NCBI RefSeq assembly: GCF_001816165.1
Contig: NZ_MDZC01000090.1
Span: forward strand, 62,001-126,000
Direction: 5' to 3'
DNA: 64,000 nucleotides
Origin: Hymenobacter glacialis
GTDB taxonomy: Bacteria; Bacteroidota; Bacteroidia; Cytophagales; Hymenobacteraceae
Part shown: in pieces, positions 16,396 to 24,414 of the stretch
Position numbering within the stretch: position 1 is the stretch's first letter
Layout: each line of letters starts with the position of its first letter
The notes under the pieces: generated by a model
Seen by the model: the letters and a program-made list of their open reading frames with translations, nothing else
Told to the model about the DNA's origin: nothing
Database searches by the model: none
Program-made: the position numbers and the translations under genes

Positions 16396-18765
16396 ATGAA
16401 GCTTTCTACAAAATTTTCTTTCACCCGCCCTTTGCTACTGCTGGCCCTTTTCCTGGGGCTTGGCACGCAGGCGGCCCGTGCCCAGCAAGTCGTGCTGCAG
16501 GGTTTCTGGTGGGACTACTGGAACAGCAACTACCCCAACGGCTGGGCCAACTACATTGCCGACCTGGCCCCGCGTCTGAAAGCCATGGGCATTGACGCCG
16601 TGTGGATGCCGCCCACCATCAAAAGCCCCAACCAGGGCAATGGCTACTCGCCCTTCGACAACTACGACCTGGGCGATAAGTACCAGAAGGGCTTCCTGGC
16701 TACCCGCGTGGGCAACAAAGACGAGCTGTTGCGCGGCGTGGCCATTCTGCACGCCAACGGCATCGACGTGGTGCAGGATATCGTGCTGAACCACAACGAC
16801 GGGGCGGGCTCTTCCACCGGGGCAGGCGGCCAGGACCCGGCGGCGTACGAAGACTTCACGACCAGCAAGTACAAGAACTTCCGCTACGTGAGCTACGCCA
16901 CGCCGGCCACCGCCGAAACCTCGGCCAACTACCTGGCCCGCAGCGGCCGCTTCTCTAAGAACTGGCAGAACTTCAACCCCAACCCCGGCAATAACACCAC
17001 CAGCGGCGACCTAAACCAAGTACTGTTCGGGCCTGATATCAGCTACTACAATGGCTCCTACGGCCAAAGCTCCAACGCCACCTTCAACCCCGTGCAGGGC
17101 GCCGACTACATGCGCAACAAGGAGCGCGAATGGTTGATTTGGTACAAGAAACAGGTGGGTTTCGACGGCGTGCGGCTTGATGCCGTGAAGCATTTTCCGT
17201 CCTTCGCCATGGAGGACTTTCTTTACAACATGCAAAGCAGCGCCGGCTGGGCCAACGGCGGCCCCACCATGTACGCCGTGGGCGAATGGGTGGGCGGGGC
17301 AGCCCAGCTGGACCAGTGGTGCACCGAGGTGCAGGACCGCGCCGGCACGTTTGACTTTGGCATGCGCGACGGCATCTACTCCATGGTGAGCGGGGGCGGC
17401 AATTTCAACATCGGCAACCTGCCCGGCTACCAGCAGGGCCGGCGCGTGGTGCTCACCAACGGCACCTATGTGCACCGCACGGTGCCCTTCGTGAACAACC
17501 ACGACACGTTCCGGCCGCAGGTAGACGCCACCGGCAACTACACCGGCTGGAACACCGGCTCGGAGCTGGCCCCGCACATCGACCCCTTCGACCCACGCCT
17601 TTCGGCAGCCTACGCCGTGCTGCTGTCTGTAGACGGCTCGCCGCAGCTGTTTTTCGAGGACTTGTTCAACATTGGCAGCACCGGCAAGCGCTACTCGCAC
17701 AGCCCCAAAAGCACCGTGGATTTGCCCGTGCGCTCCGACATTGAAAACCTGATTTGGTGCCACCAAAACCTGCGCTTTAAGGAAGGGGCCTATAAGGTGC
17801 GCTGGCAGGCTGCCGACCACCTCGTGATTGAACGAAGCACCAAGGCCATCATCGGCATCAACGACAACTTCAGCACCTGGCAGAACAGCACCGTAAGCTG
17901 CGACTTCGCGCCCGGCACCGTGCTCAAGGACTACTCCGGCGCCAACGGCACGGCCACCGTTACGGTAAGCGGCTCGCAGACGGTGGTGATTAACACGCCG
18001 CCCTGCAACGGCACCGCCGCCGGCGGGCGCCGCGGCTACTCGGTGTGGGCCCCCACCACCGCCGTGACCAACTACGCCAAAGTGGGCCGCGCCACCACCC
18101 AGGAATGGGAGCTGGCCGACGACCTGGGCGACTCCGACGCCCGCTCCCTGCAGCAGGGCGGGCAGCTGCCGGCTTCCTCCACGGCTTACCGCACGGCGGG
18201 CCGCATCTACGTGGCCGCCAACAAGAGCATCAGCTACACCCTCTTTCCCACCGATGCCACCCGCAGCCTCACCGTGGCCGTGCTGAACAGCGCCGGCACG
18301 GTAGTGAGCAGCAGCACCGGCACCGGCAACCGCGTGGGCACCTATACCCCCATCGCCGAGGGCTGGTACACGCTCAAAGCCAAAAACGCCGTGACCACCA
18401 ACCCCGCCCAGCGCGCCTTTGTGAAGGTGACCTACACCGCCCCCACCGTGGTAACCGGCGCCATGACCGGCCGCCGCGACGCGGTGGTAACCAAGGCCGC
18501 CGAAGAACTGACCGCCGCTGAGGTTTCGGTGTTTCCTAACCCTACCACGGCCGACCGCATCGACGTGGTGCTGCAAACCAACCGCCAGCAGAACGTGACC
18601 GTGCGCCTCCACGACCTCACCGGCCGCCTGGTGCACGAAGAGACCCTGCGCCTCTACCCCGGCTCCAACGAAGCGCGCCTCAGCGTGAAGCGGGCCCTGG
18701 GAACCGGCCTGTACCAGCTGACGGTGCCAGAGTTCAAAATCAGCCGTAAAGTGGCGCTGCGGTAA
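16396..18765 (+). CDS. Secreted GH13 alpha-amylase with T9SS sorting domain
   Basis: A 789-residue extracellular starch hydrolase. The ATG at 16396 gives a clean signal peptide (MKLSTKFSFTRPLLLLALFLG, cleavage after ...ARA). The four GH13 conserved regions are present: DVVQDIVLNH (~124-133), GVRLDAVKHF (~258-267, nucleophile Asp ~262), VGEWV (acid Glu ~297) and VNNHDT (~366-371). They are followed by an amylase C-terminal beta domain, a linker/beta module and a C-terminal Por-type tail starting VSVFPNPTT and ending KISRKVALR. The tail targets the protein to the type IX secretion system. Confidence 0.95.
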   Translation: MKLSTKFSFTRPLLLLALFLGLGTQAARAQQVVLQGFWWDYWNSNYPNGWANYIADLAPRLKAMGIDAVWMPPTIKSPNQGNGYSPFDNYDLGDKYQKGFLATRVGNKDELLRGVAILHANGIDVVQDIVLNHNDGAGSSTGAGGQDPAAYEDFTTSKYKNFRYVSYATPATAETSANYLARSGRFSKNWQNFNPNPGNNTTSGDLNQVLFGPDISYYNGSYGQSSNATFNPVQGADYMRNKEREWLIWYKKQVGFDGVRLDAVKHFPSFAMEDFLYNMQSSAGWANGGPTMYAVGEWVGGAAQLDQWCTEVQDRAGTFDFGMRDGIYSMVSGGGNFNIGNLPGYQQGRRVVLTNGTYVHRTVPFVNNHDTFRPQVDATGNYTGWNTGSELAPHIDPFDPRLSAAYAVLLSVDGSPQLFFEDLFNIGSTGKRYSHSPKSTVDLPVRSDIENLIWCHQNLRFKEGAYKVRWQAADHLVIERSTKAIIGINDNFSTWQNSTVSCDFAPGTVLKDYSGANGTATVTVSGSQTVVINTPPCNGTAAGGRRGYSVWAPTTAVTNYAKVGRATTQEWELADDLGDSDARSLQQGGQLPASSTAYRTAGRIYVAANKSISYTLFPTDATRSLTVAVLNSAGTVVSSSTGTGNRVGTYTPIAEGWYTLKAKNAVTTNPAQRAFVKVTYTAPTVVTGAMTGRRDAVVTKAAEELTAAEVSVFPNPTTADRIDVVLQTNRQQNVTVRLHDLTGRLVHEETLRLYPGSNEARLSVKRALGTGLYQLTVPEFKISRKVALR

Positions 18766-18788
18766 CCTCAGCAATTTCCTTACAAATC

Positions 18789-18824
18789 AAAAAGGCCTCT
18801 TCATAATAATGGAGAGGCCTTTTT
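18789..18824. terminator. Bidirectional terminator after the amylase gene
   Basis: AAAAAGGCCTCT/AGAGGCCTTTTT arms flank a short loop between the convergent amylase and TonB-receptor genes. Confidence 0.92.
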
Positions 18825-18836
18825 CGCACATTCACT

Positions 18837-18862
18837 TTGCCTCGACTGCGCTCGGCATGACG
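18837..18862. repeat. Half copy of the GTCATGCTGAGC repeat
   Basis: On the minus strand the text reads CGTCATGCCGAGCGCAGTCG, the same core as the arms at 11866-11965 and 14022-14109. No partner arm was found nearby, so it appears to be a solo or decayed copy. Confidence 0.55.
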
Positions 18863-18892
18863 TTTTTGCAGGAAGCTTTCGGAGGTTATAAT

Positions 18893-21211
18893 TTAGAAAA
18901 ACACGCTGGCATTCAGCTTAATGAAAAACGGCGTGCCGGGCGTGAAATGCAGCTGTTCCTCTACGGGCGTGGTTTGGCCGCGCAGGCGGCTGGGGTTGGC
19001 AAACTGGGCCTCATTCCAATCCACGTTGAGCAGGTTTTCGGCGGTGGCACCGATTTGGAAACGAGGTTGGGTGTAGTTCAGCACGCCGTCGAACAGGAAG
19101 TAGCCGCGGGCGCGGATGGAGTTATCCTCGTTGGCCGCGCGGCTGTCGAGGTGGCGGTAGCGCAGGCTGGCGCTGAAGCCCTGCGGGTTTTTGAGGGTGA
19201 GGCCGCCCACGCTGGTGAAGCGCGGTGCCAGGGGAATGAAGTTCTGGCCTTCGGCTACGCCCACCAGGCGGCCGTGATTGTAGTTCAGGTCCACATCGGC
19301 AAACAGGGCGCGGGTGAGTTGGTAGCGCACCGACAGGTCGGCACCATAACGGCGGGTGCGGCCGGCGCTTTCCACCACGGCCTCATCGCCCACGTACACC
19401 AGTTCATCTTCCAAATGCAGGGCCCAGAGCACGGCGTTCACCACCACGCTCGGCAGGGGCTTGAAAGTGCTACCCGCTTCGTAGCCAATGGCACGGGGCA
19501 GGGCGTTATCGTTCACCGTGCCGCGCACCACGCCGCGGGCGTCGTTGGAATGAAACCCAAAGCCGGAGCGCGCAAACAGCTGCACCTTGGGTGCTAGCTG
19601 GTAGTACAAATTCAGCTTGGGCGATACGCGGGCGCGGATTTTGCGGCCCCGCAATGGCTCTAGGTTGCCATCGTCGTTGGTGGTGATGCCCCGGAAATCG
19701 AACACGAACACGTCGGCCCGCACGGCGGCGTTCAGCGTGAGGCGGTCGGTTAGGGTCAGGGTTTCGTCGAGGTAGGCGTTGAAGTTGCGCTCCTGTACCC
19801 GGCCGGCCGTGGTGGTGTCGGTGATGGTGCGGCGCACGGCGCGGCGCAGGGTAAGGTCCGTGTCGTCGATGCGGGTGCCCACGCCGAAGGTGGTGTGCAC
19901 ATTGCGAGCGCCCAGTTGGTCGTCGCGGTCGTAGGTGCCGGTGTAGCCGTAAATGTTGCGGTCATCGGTCTGGTTGATTCCGTCTCCGTTTTCCTGGTCA
20001 TTCAGAAAAAAGGTAAAGTTGGAAAACAGGTTGAAGTTGTAGCGCGAATAGTAGAGCTGCTGGCGAAGCACGGCGTCGCCGGGCAGGCCCGTGGCGAGTA
20101 CCGCCGAGGCATTGGTGCGGTTGGTGTTGCCGCCCTCACTAGGGTCAATGCTGCCAAAACGCGAGATGATGCCCTCGCGCACCGCGCTTTCGGGAATCTG
20201 GCCGCTGGCGTCCCAGCTGGAAGTAAAGTGCGAGGCCAGCAGCGTGAGCGAGGTGCGGTCCGATAGCTGGCCGGTGTACTTGGCCAGGCCATTGAAGCGC
20301 CGAAAATCCTGCTTTTGGTCGAAGAAAGCGTTGGTAAAGTTGTACTCGGCGGCCACGTAAGCGCTTTCGGGCTTTTTGGAAAAGAGGTGGCGGTTGTTGT
20401 TTTCCAGCAAGTCCAGCATCACCAAGGCGCGGTAGGTGTCGAAGCGCCCCACTTCCAGCTTCACCTGGCTGGCATCGAGGCGGGCTTTGGTGCTAAACTC
20501 GCCCGCGCCGGCCGTAGCAAAATCGCCAAACCGCGCCGTGTACGGGCCTTTGTACACCTTCAGCTGCTCCACCGTTTCAGGTATCACGAAGTGGAAGTCG
20601 GCGTAGCCCTGGCCGTGGGCGTGGCTCACCATGTTCACCGGCAAGCCGTCTACGCTCACCGCGAAATCGGTGCCGTGGTCCACGTCGAAGCCGCGCAGGA
20701 AAATCTGCTCAGCTTTGCCGCCGCCCGCGTGCTGGGCAATAAACAGGCCCGGTACCAGCCGCAGCAAGTCCTGAGCCGAGTTCACGGGCCGCAGCACTTT
20801 ATCAATCTGACTGATAGCCGCCAGGCTTTGGTTGGGGTCGCTCGGCTGGCTCACGGTTACTTCCGCAAGGCTTAGGGCCACGGGCGCAATAGTGAATGGC
20901 ATGGCGCGGGTTTCGCCGGGCGCCAGCGTCACGGTCTGGCTGGCGGCGCGGTAGCCCAGCGCGCCCACGCGCAGCGTGTAGGTGCCGGGGGCCACGCTCG
21001 CGAGCCGGAAGTTGCCCAGCGCATCGGTGGCAGTGCCGCCGGGCTGGCCTTGCAGGCCCACGCTCACGCCCGCCAGTGGCTGGCCGGAGAGCGAGTCGGC
21101 CACGCTGCCGCGCAGCGTGGCCGTGCCCTGCGCGTGCACGAATTGCCCCATCAAACACAGCCCCAGGAGCAGGCTGCACGCAGCTTGTTGAGCGGTAAGT
21201 AGAAATTTCAT
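18893..21211 (-). CDS. TonB-dependent outer-membrane receptor with carboxypeptidase-regulatory-like domain
   Basis: A 772-residue protein. It has a signal peptide (about 1-27, cleavage near VHAQ), an N-terminal carboxypeptidase-regulatory-like beta-sandwich (about 30-112; LRGSVADSLSGQPLAGVSV), a plug domain (about 130-230; IFLRGFDVDHGTDFAVSVDG) and a C-terminal beta-barrel ending in NASVFF with terminal Phe. Unlike SusC, no SusD-like partner follows. The locus upstream encodes a HupE-like permease and a Cys/His-rich exported protein, which hints at metal or metallophore import; the substrate is unproven. Confidence 0.93.
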   Translation of the reverse strand: MKFLLTAQQAACSLLLGLCLMGQFVHAQGTATLRGSVADSLSGQPLAGVSVGLQGQPGGTATDALGNFRLASVAPGTYTLRVGALGYRAASQTVTLAPGETRAMPFTIAPVALSLAEVTVSQPSDPNQSLAAISQIDKVLRPVNSAQDLLRLVPGLFIAQHAGGGKAEQIFLRGFDVDHGTDFAVSVDGLPVNMVSHAHGQGYADFHFVIPETVEQLKVYKGPYTARFGDFATAGAGEFSTKARLDASQVKLEVGRFDTYRALVMLDLLENNNRHLFSKKPESAYVAAEYNFTNAFFDQKQDFRRFNGLAKYTGQLSDRTSLTLLASHFTSSWDASGQIPESAVREGIISRFGSIDPSEGGNTNRTNASAVLATGLPGDAVLRQQLYYSRYNFNLFSNFTFFLNDQENGDGINQTDDRNIYGYTGTYDRDDQLGARNVHTTFGVGTRIDDTDLTLRRAVRRTITDTTTAGRVQERNFNAYLDETLTLTDRLTLNAAVRADVFVFDFRGITTNDDGNLEPLRGRKIRARVSPKLNLYYQLAPKVQLFARSGFGFHSNDARGVVRGTVNDNALPRAIGYEAGSTFKPLPSVVVNAVLWALHLEDELVYVGDEAVVESAGRTRRYGADLSVRYQLTRALFADVDLNYNHGRLVGVAEGQNFIPLAPRFTSVGGLTLKNPQGFSASLRYRHLDSRAANEDNSIRARGYFLFDGVLNYTQPRFQIGATAENLLNVDWNEAQFANPSRLRGQTTPVEEQLHFTPGTPFFIKLNASVFF

Positions 21212-21667
21212 CTATAAGGAAAGAATGCGGAGTATTGGAACCTGGCCGTAGCAAGGCCCCAATCAGCAAGTCCGGATTGATAAAAGAGGGTTCGCCAGTG
21301 CCAGCCGGCTTAGAAGTTTGCCTTGCTCATGCAGTTGGCCCGGCACTGGGCGCGGTGCTGCGCCCGGTGCCGGGCCAGGCCGGTGCGCTGGCTGCTGCCC
21401 GATGGCGCCGCCTGGCTCAAAGGCAGGCCGCGAACATTGGCTAGGCAGGAAACGGCCAGGCGGCCCGCAGCCGGCAATTGCACGCGGGAAGAAGCGCCCG
21501 TAGCGCCTGCTACGGATTGGAGGGAATTGGTCCAGAAATGCATAAATAATCGGGTACAGACGCGACGGGGCTCGTGGCCACGCCGGCAGCGTCAGGTTGT
21601 GGATAAGACGAAACGGCCCGAACGCAGGGCGCCCGGTACCACCCGGGCCCGCAGGCCCGCGCGCGAC
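21212..21667. other. Gap upstream of the TonB receptor
   Basis: This 456-base GC-rich stretch has no gene I can defend. A 77-codon minus-strand frame (21310-21543, ending in a short Cys-containing segment) is possible but has no recognisable features. One perfect DnaA-box text (TTATCCACA on the minus strand, 21598-21606) is present in isolation. Confidence 0.4.
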
Positions 21668-22057
21668 TTATCCCCGACAGGGCGGCAACTCAATCTGGCC
21701 GTGGTGGCCCATGGGCACAGCAACCTCACAGACGGCCACTCGGGGCTGCGGGAGCCGAAAAACAGGCGCACTCGCCACCATCCGCGCTTCGGGCAGGCAG
21801 TGCTTGTCAAGGCCTTTAAGCGTATTGAGCAGCTGTTGTAGTGGCGGCCGCGCGCCGGTCTTTTTCACTTGGTACTGCACGCCGTTGCAATCATCGAAGC
21901 AGGCCAAACGCAGCGTGTGCTGCAATTGGCAGTCGTGGCTGTGCACGTAGGCAAAAGGCCGGTCGATTACCCGCACCGGACGCTCCACGAGGCCAACCCC
22001 AATCACCAGCAGGTAATTGAGCAGCAGTAGCAGCGTGAGATGCGAGCGGATGGCCAC
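21668..22057 (-). CDS. Small exported Cys/His-rich protein, unknown function
   Basis: A 129-residue protein with an N-terminal signal or anchor segment (SHLTLLLLLNYLLVIGVGLV). It is unusually rich in possible metal ligands: H39, H41, C43, H47, C53, C57, H86, C87, C110, H118, H119 and C127, with HSHDC and CFDDC clusters. No family was recognised with certainty. It lies between the HupE-like permease and the TonB receptor genes on the same strand, so it may bind the imported metal or form disulfides in the periplasm. Confidence 0.68.
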   Translation of the reverse strand: MAIRSHLTLLLLLNYLLVIGVGLVERPVRVIDRPFAYVHSHDCQLQHTLRLACFDDCNGVQYQVKKTGARPPLQQLLNTLKGLDKHCLPEARMVASAPVFRLPQPRVAVCEVAVPMGHHGQIELPPCRG

Positions 22058-22168
22058 GGGTACAACTAATTATTCGGGTTGTTCAATTTACGGGTAGCAG
22101 CCAGCGTTGGATGCCGACTACGCTTAGCAATTTGCTTTATTTTAAGGGCTCTATGTTGCTATTATTTT

Positions 22169-22864
22169 TCAGGTAAAAAATACGCGCTCCACCGTCCAGT
22201 ACGCCGCTACCAGCCCGATGACCACGGACGCCGGAACTACCACGCGTTGCTTGTACCAGGTTTTGTGAGCGGCCCAACGCCCCACCAATGCCCAGCACAG
22301 CAATATTACCGCAACCTGGCCCAGCTCCACGCCCACATTAAAAGAAATAAGCGAGCCGAAATAGTCCTTGGCCGGCAGCCCCAGCCCCGTGAGGGCGCTG
22401 GCGAAGCCCATGCCGTGCACCAGCCCGAAGCCGAACACGATAGCCACGCGCCACGGATTCAGCCGGTCGGTGATGATGTTTTCGATGGCCACAAACAGGA
22501 TGGACAGCGCAATGATGGGCTCGATGATGTGCGAGGGCGGTGAAATCAGCCCGTACATGGCCAGTCCCAGCGTGATGGAGTGCGCCACCGTGAAGGCCGT
22601 GGCTTGCAGCAGGACCGGCTTGAGGCGCGGCTCCAGAATATACAGGCTGACGATGAACAAAATGTGGTCGAACCCCAGCGGGATGATGTGCGTGAAGCCC
22701 AGCTGCAGATACGTCCCGAATATTTCGGTGCGCGAAAGCTTGCTCAGGTCCGTGTTGAGCACGTGGCCCGCGGCAGGCACGGCCAGCAGCACCAGCAGCG
22801 GCAGCACCGCCAAGCTGCGGCGGGCCGCCTTTCTTACCCAAACCAGTGGGCCAGGAGCGGGCAT
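22169..22864 (-). CDS. HupE/UreJ-like membrane protein (possible Ni/Co permease family)
   Basis: About 231 residues from the ATG at 22864. That start lies one base past the stop of the upstream TPR gene (TAGTATG), indicating translational coupling. A signal-like helix is followed by several transmembrane segments. Typical motifs are GFTHIIPLGFDHILFI, AFTVAHSITLGLA and GLVHGMGFASAL, whose His residues line the transport path in this family. HupE/UreJ proteins are secondary nickel/cobalt permeases. The second HupE_UreJ subgroup seen here is common in Bacteroidota but poorly characterised. Confidence 0.86.
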   Translation of the reverse strand: MPAPGPLVWVRKAARRSLAVLPLLVLLAVPAAGHVLNTDLSKLSRTEIFGTYLQLGFTHIIPLGFDHILFIVSLYILEPRLKPVLLQATAFTVAHSITLGLAMYGLISPPSHIIEPIIALSILFVAIENIITDRLNPWRVAIVFGFGLVHGMGFASALTGLGLPAKDYFGSLISFNVGVELGQVAVILLCWALVGRWAAHKTWYKQRVVVPASVVIGLVAAYWTVERVFFT

Positions 22865-22865
22865 A

Positions 22866-24194
22866 CTAGCGCGCAGCAAGCAGCTTTCTGCCTTCCGCTT
22901 CAATTTCCGGGTCGAGGTAAGCCGCGGTTTTGAGCGAATTCTCAATCAGGGCCTGGCCTTCGGCCAGCTTGCCCATTTTGGTCAGGATAAACCCGGCCCG
23001 ACCCAGCAGCACGGGATTCTTGGAGCCGGTGCGGCGGGCCACCTGCATGTACTTGTGCGCCTCGGCGTAGTTGCCGCGTTTGTAGAGCACCCAAGCCATG
23101 GTTTCGTTCACGTCAATGTTGTCGGGTCGGCGGTCGTACTCAATTTTGGCGTGTTCCAGGGCCTTGTCCAGCTCATTGGTTTTGAGGTAGGCGTACGCCA
23201 ACTCGCGGTCGGCGTAGTGGCCCATCTGCTCGTCAGCGTCAGCTTCTTCGGCAGCGCTGGCGAGCATGGCAATAGACTCCCGAGCCATTTTCTTTGATTC
23301 CTCGGCCTGTCCGTTCAGCCGGTACAGGTCGGTCAGCTCGTCGGTGAAAGCGTAGTCCTTCACCGTGGCACGGGCCTGCTCGTGGAATTTGATGGCGGTA
23401 GCGTAGTCTTTCCGAGCGGCGGCAATGCGGCCTAGGCCGGCAATGGCGTAGGCATAGCCGGGCCGCGCCGCCAGCGCCATTAGGTAGTAGCCGTGGGCAC
23501 TGGCTGTGTCGCCGCTTATCTCGTGCAGACGACCCAGGCCCACGCGGGTCCATTCGGTTTGCTCAAGGCCGATAAAGCCTGCTTTGGTGGCCATGTCCAT
23601 GGCCTGAATAGCGCCGGGCACGTCGCCGTAAATCTCCCGCAGATAGCTTATGCGGGCATAGGCGGGCAGGTCGGGGCGCACGGTGTTCATCTTGTCAGCC
23701 ATTTTCACAGCCTCGTCGTAGTGGCCCATCTCTACGTTGGCGTCCGTCAGCAGGCCATACACGAAGCCACTGCTGGGGTTGATTTTCTGGGCTTGCTGAG
23801 CAATGCCGAGGCCCTGCGCAAAATGGTGTTGCGTGAGGCTCAGCGCGGCTTTGCAGCACAGGGCTTCAAAGTTTTCGGGGTCGGCCTGCAGCACTTCTTC
23901 CAACAGGCCCATGGCGGCCCCGTCGTAGTACGGGTGGTTGCCGGTTACGCGGCCCTCCTGCATGTAGGCCTGCGCCAGCAGCAGGCGGCTCTTCTGGTCG
24001 TTAGGATTGGAGCGCAGGTTGGCTTGCAAGCCTCCAATGGCCGCTTTGGTATTTAGCCATTCGCCGCCAGCGGCCAGGTCGCCGTTGCGCTCCATAAGCG
24101 CAGGAACGCGCATGTCAGGCTTTTTAAATAGAAAGATGGCAGCCGCCAAACCGGCGAATACCACAAGCAAGGCCGGATATAAGTACTTTTTCAA
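22866..24194 (-). CDS. Membrane-anchored tetratricopeptide-repeat protein
   Basis: About 442 residues if translation begins at the TTG at 24194 (read as MKKYLYPALLVVFAG). An open ATG-started extension to 24341 looks non-coding. One N-terminal helix (about 4-24) anchors the protein, and the rest faces the periplasm with many TPR-like helix pairs (NPNDQKSRLLLAQAYMQEGR; PENFEALCCKAALSL; PDNIDVNETMAWVLYKRG). It overlaps functionally with hupE through a coupled stop/start. A scaffold role for the permease or receptor is inferred from context only. Confidence 0.82.
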   Translation of the reverse strand: MKKYLYPALLVVFAGLAAAIFLFKKPDMRVPALMERNGDLAAGGEWLNTKAAIGGLQANLRSNPNDQKSRLLLAQAYMQEGRVTGNHPYYDGAAMGLLEEVLQADPENFEALCCKAALSLTQHHFAQGLGIAQQAQKINPSSGFVYGLLTDANVEMGHYDEAVKMADKMNTVRPDLPAYARISYLREIYGDVPGAIQAMDMATKAGFIGLEQTEWTRVGLGRLHEISGDTASAHGYYLMALAARPGYAYAIAGLGRIAAARKDYATAIKFHEQARATVKDYAFTDELTDLYRLNGQAEESKKMARESIAMLASAAEEADADEQMGHYADRELAYAYLKTNELDKALEHAKIEYDRRPDNIDVNETMAWVLYKRGNYAEAHKYMQVARRTGSKNPVLLGRAGFILTKMGKLAEGQALIENSLKTAAYLDPEIEAEGRKLLAAR

Positions 24195-24354
24195 AGCAGA
24201 TGAAGCGTAATAGTTAAAAGTAGATGTGAAACAGCAGTAAGTGGAATGGTAAGGTCGAACGGTGAAAATAAGTTGCCGTTCAGCAAGTAATGCGTTGTTG
24301 GTTATTGGGTAAATTATTGCCTGCATGTAGATAACGGGCAATTACCAACAACTA

Positions 24355-24398
24355 AAAGAGCCGCCGCCGGACCTGACAGGACCAACCGGCGGCTCTTG
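24355..24398. terminator. Hairpin between DUF4331 and TPR genes
   Basis: AAGAGCCGCCG and CGGCGGCTCTT arms surround an imperfect loop. On the minus strand it follows the DUF4331 stop and is likely a full or partial terminator, making the downstream TPR-hupE-receptor genes less expressed or separately promoted. Confidence 0.75.
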
Positions 24399-24414
24399 TT
24401 AGCATTCAGTCATT

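Noticed and set aside
21310-21543. 77-codon minus-strand frame between the TonB receptor and the Cys/His-rich gene
   Set aside because: No signal peptide, family pattern or convincing start. It may be spurious in GC-rich DNA.
21598-21669. DnaA-box-like TTATCCACA (minus strand, 21598-21606) and a nearby TTATCCCC
   Set aside because: Only one perfect box, no AT-rich unwinding element and no dnaA or dnaN nearby. An origin cannot be supported.
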